In this document: piece by piece, positions 1 through 7,064 of the stretch
How the letters are laid out: the number at the start of each line of letters is the position of its first letter
Numbering within the stretch: the stretch's first letter is position 1
Assembly: GCF_002865585.1 (NCBI RefSeq)
Contig: NZ_CP025581.1
Coordinates: forward strand, 310,001-374,000
Direction: 5' to 3'
Origin: Nocardioides houyundeii
GTDB lineage: Bacteria > Actinomycetota > Actinomycetes > Propionibacteriales > Nocardioidaceae
Length of the DNA: 64,000 nt
The notes under the pieces: model-generated
What the model saw: only the letters and a program-made list of their open reading frames with translations
What the model was told of the DNA's origin: nothing
Databases searched by the model: none
Program-made: the position numbers and the translations under genes

Positions 1-606
1 GTCACGTACCTCGTCGTGGTGGACCCAGGCGATGTCGCGCTCGTCGATGACGGTGCGCTCGAAGGCGGTCGGCTCCACCTGCCCGAACAGCAGGACCTGC
101 TCAGGGTCCAGGAGCGGGACACGAGGACCGACCCCTGCGAGGCTCGCGACGGTCCCGTCCACACCGAGCAGGTGGGCCACTCCCATCCAGTCCAGCGCGC
201 CGTCGTCGGTGCTCTGCGGAGTGTTCAGGTCGGCATCGTGGTCGAGGTAGACCAGGCCAAGGGTCCCCGGCGCCGTGGCGGCGCCGGCGACGGTCCCGAG
301 CTCCACGGTGCAGTCACCGCCGAGGACCAGCACCTTCGAGCCCTCCGCGGCCAGGGCGTCTCGGACCCGGGACGCGACGCTGCTGGCGGTGTGGGTGACC
401 AGGTCCGCGTTTCTCGCGCGCGGGTTGTCCCGGTCGGCTCGCATGCGGATCGTCTCGGTGTCACCCGCGTCCTCGACGTCCACGCCGTGCCCGCGGAGCA
501 GGTCGATCAGGCCCGCGTCCCGCAATGCGCGCGGAGCCTGTTCCTGGCCAGGTCCGTAGGCCCCGGCGCTGCTCGGCGCTCCGATCACCGTCAGTCGGTT
601 CGACAT
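1..606 (-). CDS. Arginase/agmatinase-family protein, 3' end cut by window edge
   Basis: The first 202 codons of a gene that runs off the left edge; ATG at 606-604. The start MSNRLTVIGAPSSAGAYGPG and the later GGDCTVELG and YLDHDADLNTP segments (about residues 106-135) are the glycine-rich loop and metal-binding loop of the ureohydrolase (arginase/agmatinase/formiminoglutamase) fold. Family members use Mn to hydrolyse guanidino or related groups. Oddity: the usual D-x-H-x-D ligand run reads D-H-D-A-D here and the GGDH histidine is Cys, so two canonical metal ligands are changed; substrate and activity are therefore uncertain. The C-terminal ligands lie outside the window. It is divergent from nothing obvious and lies downstream of the exported protein gene on the same strand. 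Confidence 0.75.
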   Translation of the reverse strand, partial: MSNRLTVIGAPSSAGAYGPGQEQAPRALRDAGLIDLLRGHGVDVEDAGDTETIRMRADRDNPRARNADLVTHTASSVASRVRDALAAEGSKVLVLGGDCTVELGTVAGAATAPGTLGLVYLDHDADLNTPQSTDDGALDWMGVAHLLGVDGTVASLAGVGPRVPLLDPEQVLLFGQVEPTAFERTVIDERDIAWVHHDEVRD

Positions 607-702
607 GTGACCACTCTGGCGGAGCCCGCGGATCCCGGCAACCGTGCTCTGCGGTGGGCGCTACGGGCCCAGGAAACGCCTGACGGCGGGCAGCGGAGCG
701 CT

Positions 703-1449
703 TCAGGAGACTCTCTTGAAGGAGATGTGCTTGACCCGGGGCTTGTGGCTCGGGGCGGTGACGATGACCCGGAGCAGGACCCGCTTGCCCTTCCAGCCGG
801 GCCGCACCTTGGCCTTCAGGCCCTGCTTGACGACCTTCCCGCCCACGACCCACTTGTAGGCGATCATGCGGGGTTCGGTCACCGATCCACCGATCACCGG
901 CCCCTCCAGGGGGTTGAGGCGCGTCTTGGTGACGCGCAGCGTCTTCCCGACCTTCGCCCGCCTGGGCGTACCGGGGGCCTTGGTGCTCCACGCGGCGATG
1001 TACGAGGCAGGTACGACGGTCGCTGGGCCGTCCTGCCAGGCATCGTCGCAGTCGCGCGGGTAGTCGCTCGGCGTCGGGACCTGCCCTGCGAGGACAGGCA
1101 TGGTCGGGTCGGAGAACGTGACGCGATACCCGACAGCCGGTCCGACGTCGTCGGGGTCCATCCGCTCCGAGACCGTGAAGCCGTCGTACCGGCTGGTAGC
1201 GCCCGCGCCGGCGAAGGACTCGGTCGTCACCACGCGGTCGCAGCCAGTGACGGTGACGGTGTAGGTCACATCCGCGGCGACGCCCTGGGAGAACGTGACG
1301 ATGACATCACTGATGGTGGCGTCCAGGACCTGGAACTGCTGATCGACCACGTGGATGTCCCGCGGCTCCGCCTGGGCGGAGGCAGGCACGGACAGTGCGA
1401 CGGCGGCCAACGCCGCGGACGTCGACAGGTTGACGGTGCGAACCTTCAC
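703..1449 (-). CDS. Secreted protein with C-terminal Ig-like module, function unknown
   Basis: About 248 residues. I start at GTG 1449-1447 because a strong purine-rich ribosome site (CGGGGGGAAA, 1451-1460) sits just upstream and the protein then begins with a classic signal peptide (basic MKVRTVN, hydrophobic Ala/Leu core, cleavage after ASAQA). The mature part contains two paired cysteines (GCD, DCDD) and a Thr/Val-rich beta-sandwich-like segment. The C-terminal 90 residues (KVGKTLRVTKTRLNPLEG onward, with KPRVKHISFKRVS at the end) resemble the small Ig-like repeats common in secreted actinobacterial proteins. No catalytic motif is visible. It is transcribed away from eutB; the 109 nt between them must hold both promoters. 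Confidence 0.6.
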   Translation of the reverse strand: MKVRTVNLSTSAALAAVALSVPASAQAEPRDIHVVDQQFQVLDATISDVIVTFSQGVAADVTYTVTVTGCDRVVTTESFAGAGATSRYDGFTVSERMDPDDVGPAVGYRVTFSDPTMPVLAGQVPTPSDYPRDCDDAWQDGPATVVPASYIAAWSTKAPGTPRRAKVGKTLRVTKTRLNPLEGPVIGGSVTEPRMIAYKWVVGGKVVKQGLKAKVRPGWKGKRVLLRVIVTAPSHKPRVKHISFKRVS

Positions 1450-1558
1450 ATTTCCCCCCGGAACTTCGCTGTTGGGCCTCATCCTGCCCGGGATCAGCCT
1501 CGAAGGTGACCCTCGAGAGAAAGCAGTCCACGCGCGACTCATGGGGGAGGGTAGGTCC

Positions 1559-2959
1559 GTGCGCATCTACCGGCAAGCCCTGCGAGGACACGGCTACGCC
1601 TTCCACGGACTGACCGACCTGCTGGCCAAGGCCTCCCCGCTGCGCTCCGGCGACGAGCTGGCCGGCTGCGCGGCCGAGGACCCGCTGGAGCGGGTGGCAG
1701 CCCAGGTGGCGCTGGCCGACGTACGGCTCACCGACTTCCTCGACGACCTCGTCGTCGCCTACGAGGACGACGAGGTCAGCCGGCTCATCGTGGACTCCCT
1801 GGACCGGGACGCCTTCTCGGCCGTCTCCGAGCTCACCGTCGGCGGTCTGCGGGACCACCTGCTGGAGACCGCCTCGGGTGCCGGTGCCGCCGCCGCGCTC
1901 GCGGCGCTCGCCCCGGGCCTGATGCCGGAGATGGCGGCGGCCGTCTCGAAGATCATGCGCAACCAGGACCTGGTCGTGGTGGCCCGGGCCGTCGACGTAC
2001 GGTCCCGGTTCCGGACGACGGTCGGCGGCCCGGGCAGGCTCTCGACCCGGCTCCAGCCGAACCACCCGCTGGACGACCCGCGCGGCGTGGCCGCCTCGGT
2101 CCTCGACGGCCTGCTGCTGGGGTGCGGGGACGCGGTGATCGGCATCAACCCGGCCTCGGACTCACCCGGCGCGGCGCACGACCTGCTGGTGCTCCTCGAC
2201 GAGGTCCGCACCACCTACGAGATCCCCACCCAGTCGTGCGTCCTGGCCCACGTGACCACCACCTTGGAGCTGATCGAGCGGGGCGCCCCGGTGGACCTGG
2301 TCTTCCAGTCCATCGGCGGTACCGAGGCGACCAACCGGTCCTTCGGGGTCGACCTCGCGCTGCTGACCGAGGCCAGGGACGCGGCGCTGTCGCTGGGCCG
2401 CGGCACCGTCGGGCAGGACCTGATGTACTTCGAGACCGGCCAGGGGTCCTCGCTGTCGGCGAGCGCACACCTCGGCACCGGGGGACGTCCGGTGGACCAG
2501 CAGACCCTGGAGGCCAGGGCCTACGGTCTCGCGCGCCACCTCAGCCCGTTCCTGGTGAACACCGTGGTCGGGTTCATCGGTCCGGAGTACCTCTACGACG
2601 GCAAGCAGATCACCCGCGCCGGGCTCGAGGACCACTTCTGCGGCAAGCTGCTGGGACTGCCGATGGGGGTCGACGTCTGCTACACGAACCACTCGATGGC
2701 CGACCAGGACGACATGGACGTCCTGCTGGTCTCCCTGGCCGCTTCGGGGGTCTCGTTCATCATCACCGTGCCAGGTGGGGACGACGTGATGCTCGGCTAC
2801 CAGAGTGCCTCCTTCCACGACGCCCTCGCCGTACGTGAGCTGCTGGCCCTGCGGCCCGCCCCGGAGTTCGAGGGGTGGCTGGCGGGTCTGGGGCTGCTCT
2901 CGGCCGACGGTGCGCTCGTCCCGCTCGAGCACTCGCCGCTGACGGGGCTCGGCTCGTGA
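1559..2959 (+). CDS. eutB: Ethanolamine ammonia-lyase large subunit EutB
   Basis: Adenosylcobalamin-dependent enzyme subunit that converts ethanolamine to acetaldehyde and ammonia; it carries the TIM-barrel active site. The 466-residue product is the usual family length (about 453-465). Diagnostic segments are LLAKASPLRSGDELAG near the N-terminus, FQSIGGTEATNRSFG (about residue 250), YFETGQGSSLSASAH (about 290), GFIGPEYLYDGKQI and PMGVDVCYTNHSMADQDDMD. I chose GTG 1559 because GGAGG lies 8-10 nt upstream and the protein then begins VRIYRQAL, aligning with family N-termini; longer in-frame starts would overlap the divergent exported-protein gene. The stop overlaps the eutC start (GTGA), so the two subunits are translationally coupled. 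No microcompartment or permease genes are visible nearby, so this is a simple cytosolic two-subunit version. Confidence 0.95.
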   Translation: MRIYRQALRGHGYAFHGLTDLLAKASPLRSGDELAGCAAEDPLERVAAQVALADVRLTDFLDDLVVAYEDDEVSRLIVDSLDRDAFSAVSELTVGGLRDHLLETASGAGAAAALAALAPGLMPEMAAAVSKIMRNQDLVVVARAVDVRSRFRTTVGGPGRLSTRLQPNHPLDDPRGVAASVLDGLLLGCGDAVIGINPASDSPGAAHDLLVLLDEVRTTYEIPTQSCVLAHVTTTLELIERGAPVDLVFQSIGGTEATNRSFGVDLALLTEARDAALSLGRGTVGQDLMYFETGQGSSLSASAHLGTGGRPVDQQTLEARAYGLARHLSPFLVNTVVGFIGPEYLYDGKQITRAGLEDHFCGKLLGLPMGVDVCYTNHSMADQDDMDVLLVSLAASGVSFIITVPGGDDVMLGYQSASFHDALAVRELLALRPAPEFEGWLAGLGLLSADGALVPLEHSPLTGLGS

Positions 2960-3753
2960 GCGCCCCGGACTGGGTGCGGCTGCGGCAGTCGACCAGCGCC
3001 AGGATCGGTCTGGGTCGTGCCGGCAACGCGGTGCCGGTCGCGGCCGACCTGGAGCTGCGGATCGCGCACGCCGAGGCACGGCGCAACGTCCTGACCGACC
3101 TGGACACCGACGCCCTGGAGCGGGACTTCCGCGCAGCGGGCCTGCCCGCGCCGGTCCGGGTGCGCTCCCGGGCCCGGGACCGTGCGGAGTACCTGCGCCG
3201 GCCCGACCTCGGCAGACGGCTGTCAGAGGAGGACCACGGTTCGCTGGGCGCCGTGGTGCCCGCGGAGCGTGACGGCGCAGCTGCGGGCAGTCGTCCGCGT
3301 CTGGTCGTGGTGTGCGCGGACGGGCTGTCTGCCCAGGCCACGCAGTGCCACGCGCTGCCGCTGCTGGTCGAGCTGCTGCCTCGCCTGGACATGGAGGTCG
3401 TGGCCTGCCTGGCCGCGACCCAGGCTCGTGTCGCCCTGGGCGACCCGATCGGCCACGCGTTCGGCGCGGCCCTGGTGCTGGTGCTCATCGGCGAGCGGCC
3501 GGGACTCTCGTCCCCGGACAGCCTGGGCGCCTACCTGACCTTCGACCCGCGGCCGGGACGCACCGATGCCGAGCGCAACTGCGTCTCGAACATCCGGACC
3601 CCGGGCGGCCAGTCGTACGCCGGTGCCGCGCGGGTGCTCGACGGTCTCGTGCGGTCGATCCTCGCCGGCGGTGCCAGTGGTGTGGGCGTCAAGGACCTGA
3701 CACCGCGCGAGGACGAGACGTCCCAGCTGCGCCGCACGGACGTGGCCGAATAG
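2956..3753 (+). CDS. eutC: Ethanolamine ammonia-lyase small subunit EutC
   Basis: Small subunit of the B12-dependent lyase; with EutB it forms the complex and completes the cobalamin-binding interface. The 265-residue product contains LRQSTSARIGLGRAGNAVP at the N-terminus, the VVVCADGLSA segment in the middle and the strongly conserved ERNCVSNIRTPGG motif (about residues 206-218). Start is GTG 2956, inside the eutB stop by the 4-nt GTGA overlap. The gene ends with a TAG at 3751-3753, followed by 128 nt before the next gene, so eutBC is a self-contained two-gene operon. Ammonia and acetaldehyde are the products; a molybdenum aldehyde oxidoreductase is encoded 2 kb downstream. Confidence 0.95.
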   Translation: MSAPDWVRLRQSTSARIGLGRAGNAVPVAADLELRIAHAEARRNVLTDLDTDALERDFRAAGLPAPVRVRSRARDRAEYLRRPDLGRRLSEEDHGSLGAVVPAERDGAAAGSRPRLVVVCADGLSAQATQCHALPLLVELLPRLDMEVVACLAATQARVALGDPIGHAFGAALVLVLIGERPGLSSPDSLGAYLTFDPRPGRTDAERNCVSNIRTPGGQSYAGAARVLDGLVRSILAGGASGVGVKDLTPREDETSQLRRTDVAE

Positions 3754-3868
3754 CCGCGAGGAGCACGACCTAGGGCGCGACGTTCCGTGAGAGGCGCCTC
3801 GTACGTCATGGAGCTGGTCATGGGGGCACGACCGTAGCCGCCGCTCCGGTCGGCTTCGTGGAGCCCGC

Positions 3869-3874
3869 TAGCGT
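3869..3874 (+). promoter_or_regulatory. Candidate -10 element (TAGCGT) of a leaderless transcript
   Basis: TAGCGT followed by 7 nt and then GTG 3882, the start chosen for the membrane-protein gene. There is no Shine-Dalgarno sequence before that GTG. The same TANNNT-N6-8-start layout recurs many times in this window, which is the normal leaderless promoter arrangement of actinobacteria. No clear -35 is visible. Confidence 0.45.
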
Positions 3875-3881
3875 GGGTTGT

Positions 3882-4568
3882 GTGAGCGAACTCACTTCAG
3901 TCCCCGTTCCACTCCCCGTTCGGGAACCCGTCATCGTCATCGTCCTCGACCTGGCGGCCAAGGCGATGCTCCTTGTCCTGCTGATGACCGCGATCCGGTA
4001 CCCCGAGCTCGGCCACCTCGAGGGCAAGGGCGCCACCGCCCGGGCGGTCGGCTATCCGCTGATGGCGTTCGCGATCCCGGCGGTGTGGTTTCTGCGGTAC
4101 CGCCACCGGACGACGTTCCCGTGGCTGGTGGACCTGATGGCGACCCTGACCTGCTTCACGGACACGCTGGGCAACCGGATGGACCTCTACGACAGCATCC
4201 GGTGGTTCGACGACGTGATGCACTTCGTCAACACCGGCGTGCTGACCGCTGCGTTCATCCTCCTCACCCTGCCGCCGTCCCAGACCCGTGGACGGGTGCT
4301 CGAGCGCTCCCTCGCCTTCGGCGTCTCCGCGGCGCTCGCCTGGGAGGTCGCGGAGTACTACGCCTTCCTCAGCACCTCGGGAAACGTCGACCGGTACGCC
4401 GACACGCTGGGCGACCTCACGCTCGGCTCGATCGGGTCGGTGGTCGCCGGGCTGGTCGTGCACTGGGCCTGGGAGCACGACCGACTCCTGACGGCGGGGC
4501 CCCAGCCCCTGGCGACCGTCTTGGCGGTCGACGTACGTCCACCGGACGACCGGCGACCGTGGCCCTGA
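3882..4568 (+). CDS. DUF2238/VanZ-like integral membrane protein
   Basis: A 228-residue protein with five or six predicted membrane segments and no signal peptide. The segments WFDDVMHFVNTG, AWEVAEYYAF and YADTLGDLTLGSIGSVVAGL carry charged residues inside hydrophobic helices, a pattern I associate with the DUF2238 family (YjdF-like) of uncharacterised inner-membrane proteins. The start GTG 3882 is preferred over GTG 3858 because a TAGCGT element lies 7 nt upstream, fitting a leaderless transcript; the upstream start would add only eight unconvincing residues. The gene overlaps the next coding region by 10 nt and is probably co-transcribed with it. Function unknown. Confidence 0.65.
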   Translation: MSELTSVPVPLPVREPVIVIVLDLAAKAMLLVLLMTAIRYPELGHLEGKGATARAVGYPLMAFAIPAVWFLRYRHRTTFPWLVDLMATLTCFTDTLGNRMDLYDSIRWFDDVMHFVNTGVLTAAFILLTLPPSQTRGRVLERSLAFGVSAALAWEVAEYYAFLSTSGNVDRYADTLGDLTLGSIGSVVAGLVVHWAWEHDRLLTAGPQPLATVLAVDVRPPDDRRPWP

Positions 4569-5206
4569 GGGCGGGGTGCGGCACCCAGCCTGGCTACGAC
4601 GCGCTGGCCGCGGCCTACGACGAGGCGTTCCCGACCGGATACGTCTCGTCGGTTGAGCGGCAGGTGATCGCGCTCTTCGCCGAGGACCTGGTGGCGACCG
4701 GACTGCAGGGGACGGTCTTGGACGTCGGGTGCGGCACGGGGCACGTCACCCGCGACCTGTCAGCGCGAGGACTGGAGGTCCTGGGGGTCGATCCGTCGAC
4801 CGCGATGCTGGGGCGGGCGCAGCAGCGTTATCCGGAGATGAGCTGGGCGCTGGGAGATGCGAGTCTTCGCGAGCTCCCGCAGGACCAACCTCCCTTGGCA
4901 GGGATCGTCGCCCGGTTCAGCCTCATCCATGTCGACCCGGAGCTGATCCCGGACGTCTTCACCAGCTGGACCGCTCGACTGCAGCCGGGCGCCCACGTCA
5001 TGGTCGCGTTCCAGTGCGCCGAGGATCCGGCTGAGGCGGTGATGGAGTTCGACCACGTCGTCGCTCGGGCGTGGCGCTGGCACCCTGACGCGATGGCGGC
5101 CGCACTGACAGAGGCCGGCATTCTCGAACGCTGGCGTCTCGTGGCCCAACCGGACGCGTCCAATCGCTTCGCCACCTGTCACCTCGTCGGTCAGGTCGCG
5201 GCGTGA
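4559..5206 (+). CDS. SAM-dependent class I methyltransferase
   Basis: A 215-residue Rossmann-fold methyltransferase. Motif I is VLDVGCGTGHVTRDL (about residues 56-70), followed by the acidic end of strand 2 in GLEVLGVDPSTAML, motif II-like ALGDASLRELP and the post-II segment ARFSLIHVD. It would transfer a methyl group from S-adenosylmethionine to an unknown acceptor; nothing in the sequence identifies the substrate. GTG 4559 is the only in-frame start that keeps the N-terminal helix YDALAAAYDEAFP and it overlaps the preceding gene by 10 nt, suggesting coupled translation. It ends with TGA at 5204-5206. Confidence 0.8.
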   Translation: MALRAGCGTQPGYDALAAAYDEAFPTGYVSSVERQVIALFAEDLVATGLQGTVLDVGCGTGHVTRDLSARGLEVLGVDPSTAMLGRAQQRYPEMSWALGDASLRELPQDQPPLAGIVARFSLIHVDPELIPDVFTSWTARLQPGAHVMVAFQCAEDPAEAVMEFDHVVARAWRWHPDAMAAALTEAGILERWRLVAQPDASNRFATCHLVGQVAA

Positions 5207-5285
5207 GTGCCGAAGCGCCGTACTCCGATCTGAGGCGCGGCCTCACTGCCCACGTGCACATCCCTGCAGGCCCTACCATCGAAGA

Positions 5286-5470
5286 ATGTCCACGAGGGGG
5301 TCGGAGCGCGCCGACGTCCGACGCAACCGCCAGCTGATCCTCGACGCCGCCGCAGCGGCGGTGCTGAACAACCCTCAGGCGAGCATCAGCGACGTGGCGA
5401 ACGGGCTGGCCTGACGCGGGCCACCGTGTACCGCCACCACGAGGACCGGGACGCGCTCGAACTCGGCAGG
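5286..5470 (+). pseudogene. TetR-family regulator remnant, frameshifted and truncated
   Basis: ATG 5286 opens a reading frame encoding the first TetR helices (MSTRGSERADVRRNRQLILD) and stops at TGA 5412-5414. Adding one G to the GGG run at 5403-5405 continues the helix-turn-helix as VANGAGLTRATVYRHHEDRD, an excellent TetR DNA-recognition segment. Homology then ends abruptly at about 5465 and what follows reads as unrelated sequence up to the oxidoreductase start at 5545. So besides the frameshift the ligand-binding domain is genuinely missing. The remnant directly precedes the paoABC-type operon and may be what is left of its regulator. Confidence 0.75.
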
Positions 5471-5544
5471 TGTTGTGGATCAGACCGAAAGTCGAACGTC
5501 GAACAGCCGCGAATAGCTGCGAACGATCTGGGTACGGCCCGGCC

Positions 5545-6066
5545 ATGGATTCCGAGATCCGGCTGGTCGTCGACGGCACCCCGCACTCCCTGTCCGTCGA
5601 CACGCGGACCACCCTCCTTGACGCGCTGCGCGAGCGGCTGCAGGTCACCTCCCCGAAGAAGGGGTGTGACCACGGCCAGTGCGGCACGTGCACCGTCCTG
5701 CTCGAGGGACGTCGGCACCTGACCTGCCTGGCGCTGGCGGTCGCGCACGACGGAGCCGAGATCGTCACGGCAGCGGGACTGTGTCACGGCGAGGGCGAGG
5801 AGCAGGGCGACCTGCACCCCATGCAGGAGTCGTTCCTGGAGCACGACGGCTACCAGTGCGGCTACTGCACGCCCGGCCAGGTCTGCTCGGCGGTCGGCAT
5901 GCTGGAGGAGGCCAGGCAGGGGCACCCGAGTTACGTCACCGGCGACCTGACAGCGGACGTGGACCTCGATGATGCGGAGATCCGGGAGCGGATGAGCGGC
6001 AACCTCTGCCGGTGCGGGGCCTATCCCGGGATCCTCGCGGCAGTTCGCCAGGCGGCCGGCCGATGA
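5545..6066 (+). CDS. paoA: Aldehyde oxidoreductase [2Fe-2S] subunit (PaoA/XdhC-family small subunit type)
   Basis: Iron-sulfur subunit of a molybdenum hydroxylase of the xanthine oxidase family; it passes electrons from the Mo centre to FAD. The 173-residue product has the plant-type cluster motif Cys41-x4-Cys46-x2-Cys49-x11-Cys61 and the second cluster ligands Cys105-x2-Cys108 and Cys155-x-Cys157 (QCGYCTPGQ and NLCRCGAYPG). ATG 5545 is chosen because it begins MDSEIRLVVDG, the expected first beta strand; longer frames add remnant TetR sequence. No twin-arginine signal is present, unlike E. coli PaoA, so the enzyme should be cytosolic. It overlaps the FAD-subunit gene by ATGA. Confidence 0.9.
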   Translation: MDSEIRLVVDGTPHSLSVDTRTTLLDALRERLQVTSPKKGCDHGQCGTCTVLLEGRRHLTCLALAVAHDGAEIVTAAGLCHGEGEEQGDLHPMQESFLEHDGYQCGYCTPGQVCSAVGMLEEARQGHPSYVTGDLTADVDLDDAEIRERMSGNLCRCGAYPGILAAVRQAAGR

Positions 6067-7064
6067 GGACCTTGGCTTACCGCCGCCCCACCTCCGCGGA
6101 GGAGGCAGTCGAGCTCATGGCGAGCAACCCCGGGGCCAAGTTCATGGCCGGCGGCAGCAACCTGGTCGACCACCTCAAGCTCGGTGTCGCCTCTCCGGAG
6201 CTGGTGGTCGACGTCAGCGCCCTTCCCCTCGACGTCGTCGAGGAGTGCGAGGGGGAGGACGGCCACTTGCTGCGCATCGGCGCCAACGTCCGCAACAGCG
6301 ACCTGGCTGCGCACCCGGTGGTCCGCTCCCGTTTCGCGGTGGTCGCTCGCGCGTTGCTCGCCGGTGCCTCCGGCCAGATCCGGAATCAGGCGACCACGGC
6401 CGGCAACCTCCTCCAGCGCACCCGCTGCGTCTACTTTCAGGACGTCACGACGCCGTGCAACAAGCGGGAGCCGGGAAGCGGCTGCTCCGCGCTGGACGGC
6501 TATGGGCGCTACAACGCGATCCTCGGCGCGAGTCCGGAATGTGTGACGACCCATCCCTCGGACCTGGCGGTCGGGCTGGCCGCCGTCGACGCCACCGTGG
6601 TGGTGCTCGGCGTGGACGGCGAGCGCCGGGTCCCGCTGGAGGACCTGCACCGGCTGCCGGGAGAGCACCCCGAGGCCGACACCACGCTCGCTCCCACCGA
6701 CCTGATCACCGCCGTCGAGCTGCCGATGAGTCACCCGGACACGGTGTCGACGTACTCGAAGGTCCGCGACCGCGCCTCCTTCGCCTTCGCCCTCGTCTCG
6801 GTGGCCGCGACCCTGCGCCTCGACGGTGGCACCGTGGACGAGGTCCGCATCGCCTGGGGCGGTGTCGCCCACAAGCCATGGCGCGCGCACGTCGCCGAAA
6901 CGGCGCTGGTCGGAGGACGGCTCGACGAGGACGCGGTCCGGGCCGCCGTCGATGACGAGCTGGACGTAGCCACGACCAGTGCCGAGACCGCCTTCAAGGT
7001 CGCCATGGTCCGCAACGCCACCACCATGACGCTCCTGCGGCTCGCCGAGGAGGCAGCGCGATGA
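6063..7064 (+). CDS. paoB: Aldehyde oxidoreductase FAD-binding subunit with extra [4Fe-4S] site (PaoB type)
   Basis: FAD-carrying medium subunit, 333 residues. FAD-loop motifs are AGGSNLVDHLKLG (about 29-41) and ATTAGNLLQRT (about 110-120). Between them and the C-terminal domain lie four cysteines at 122, 132, 141 and 160 (TRCVYF, TPCNK, GSGCSA, PECVTT). This matches the inserted [4Fe-4S] cluster of E. coli PaoB and distinguishes this branch from ordinary xanthine dehydrogenases. Start ATG 6063 overlaps the paoA stop (ATGA) and the gene's own stop overlaps the next start, so all three subunits are translationally coupled. The cluster-bearing subunit supports an aldehyde rather than a purine substrate, but that is inference. 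Confidence 0.9.
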   Translation: MRTLAYRRPTSAEEAVELMASNPGAKFMAGGSNLVDHLKLGVASPELVVDVSALPLDVVEECEGEDGHLLRIGANVRNSDLAAHPVVRSRFAVVARALLAGASGQIRNQATTAGNLLQRTRCVYFQDVTTPCNKREPGSGCSALDGYGRYNAILGASPECVTTHPSDLAVGLAAVDATVVVLGVDGERRVPLEDLHRLPGEHPEADTTLAPTDLITAVELPMSHPDTVSTYSKVRDRASFAFALVSVAATLRLDGGTVDEVRIAWGGVAHKPWRAHVAETALVGGRLDEDAVRAAVDDELDVATTSAETAFKVAMVRNATTMTLLRLAEEAAR

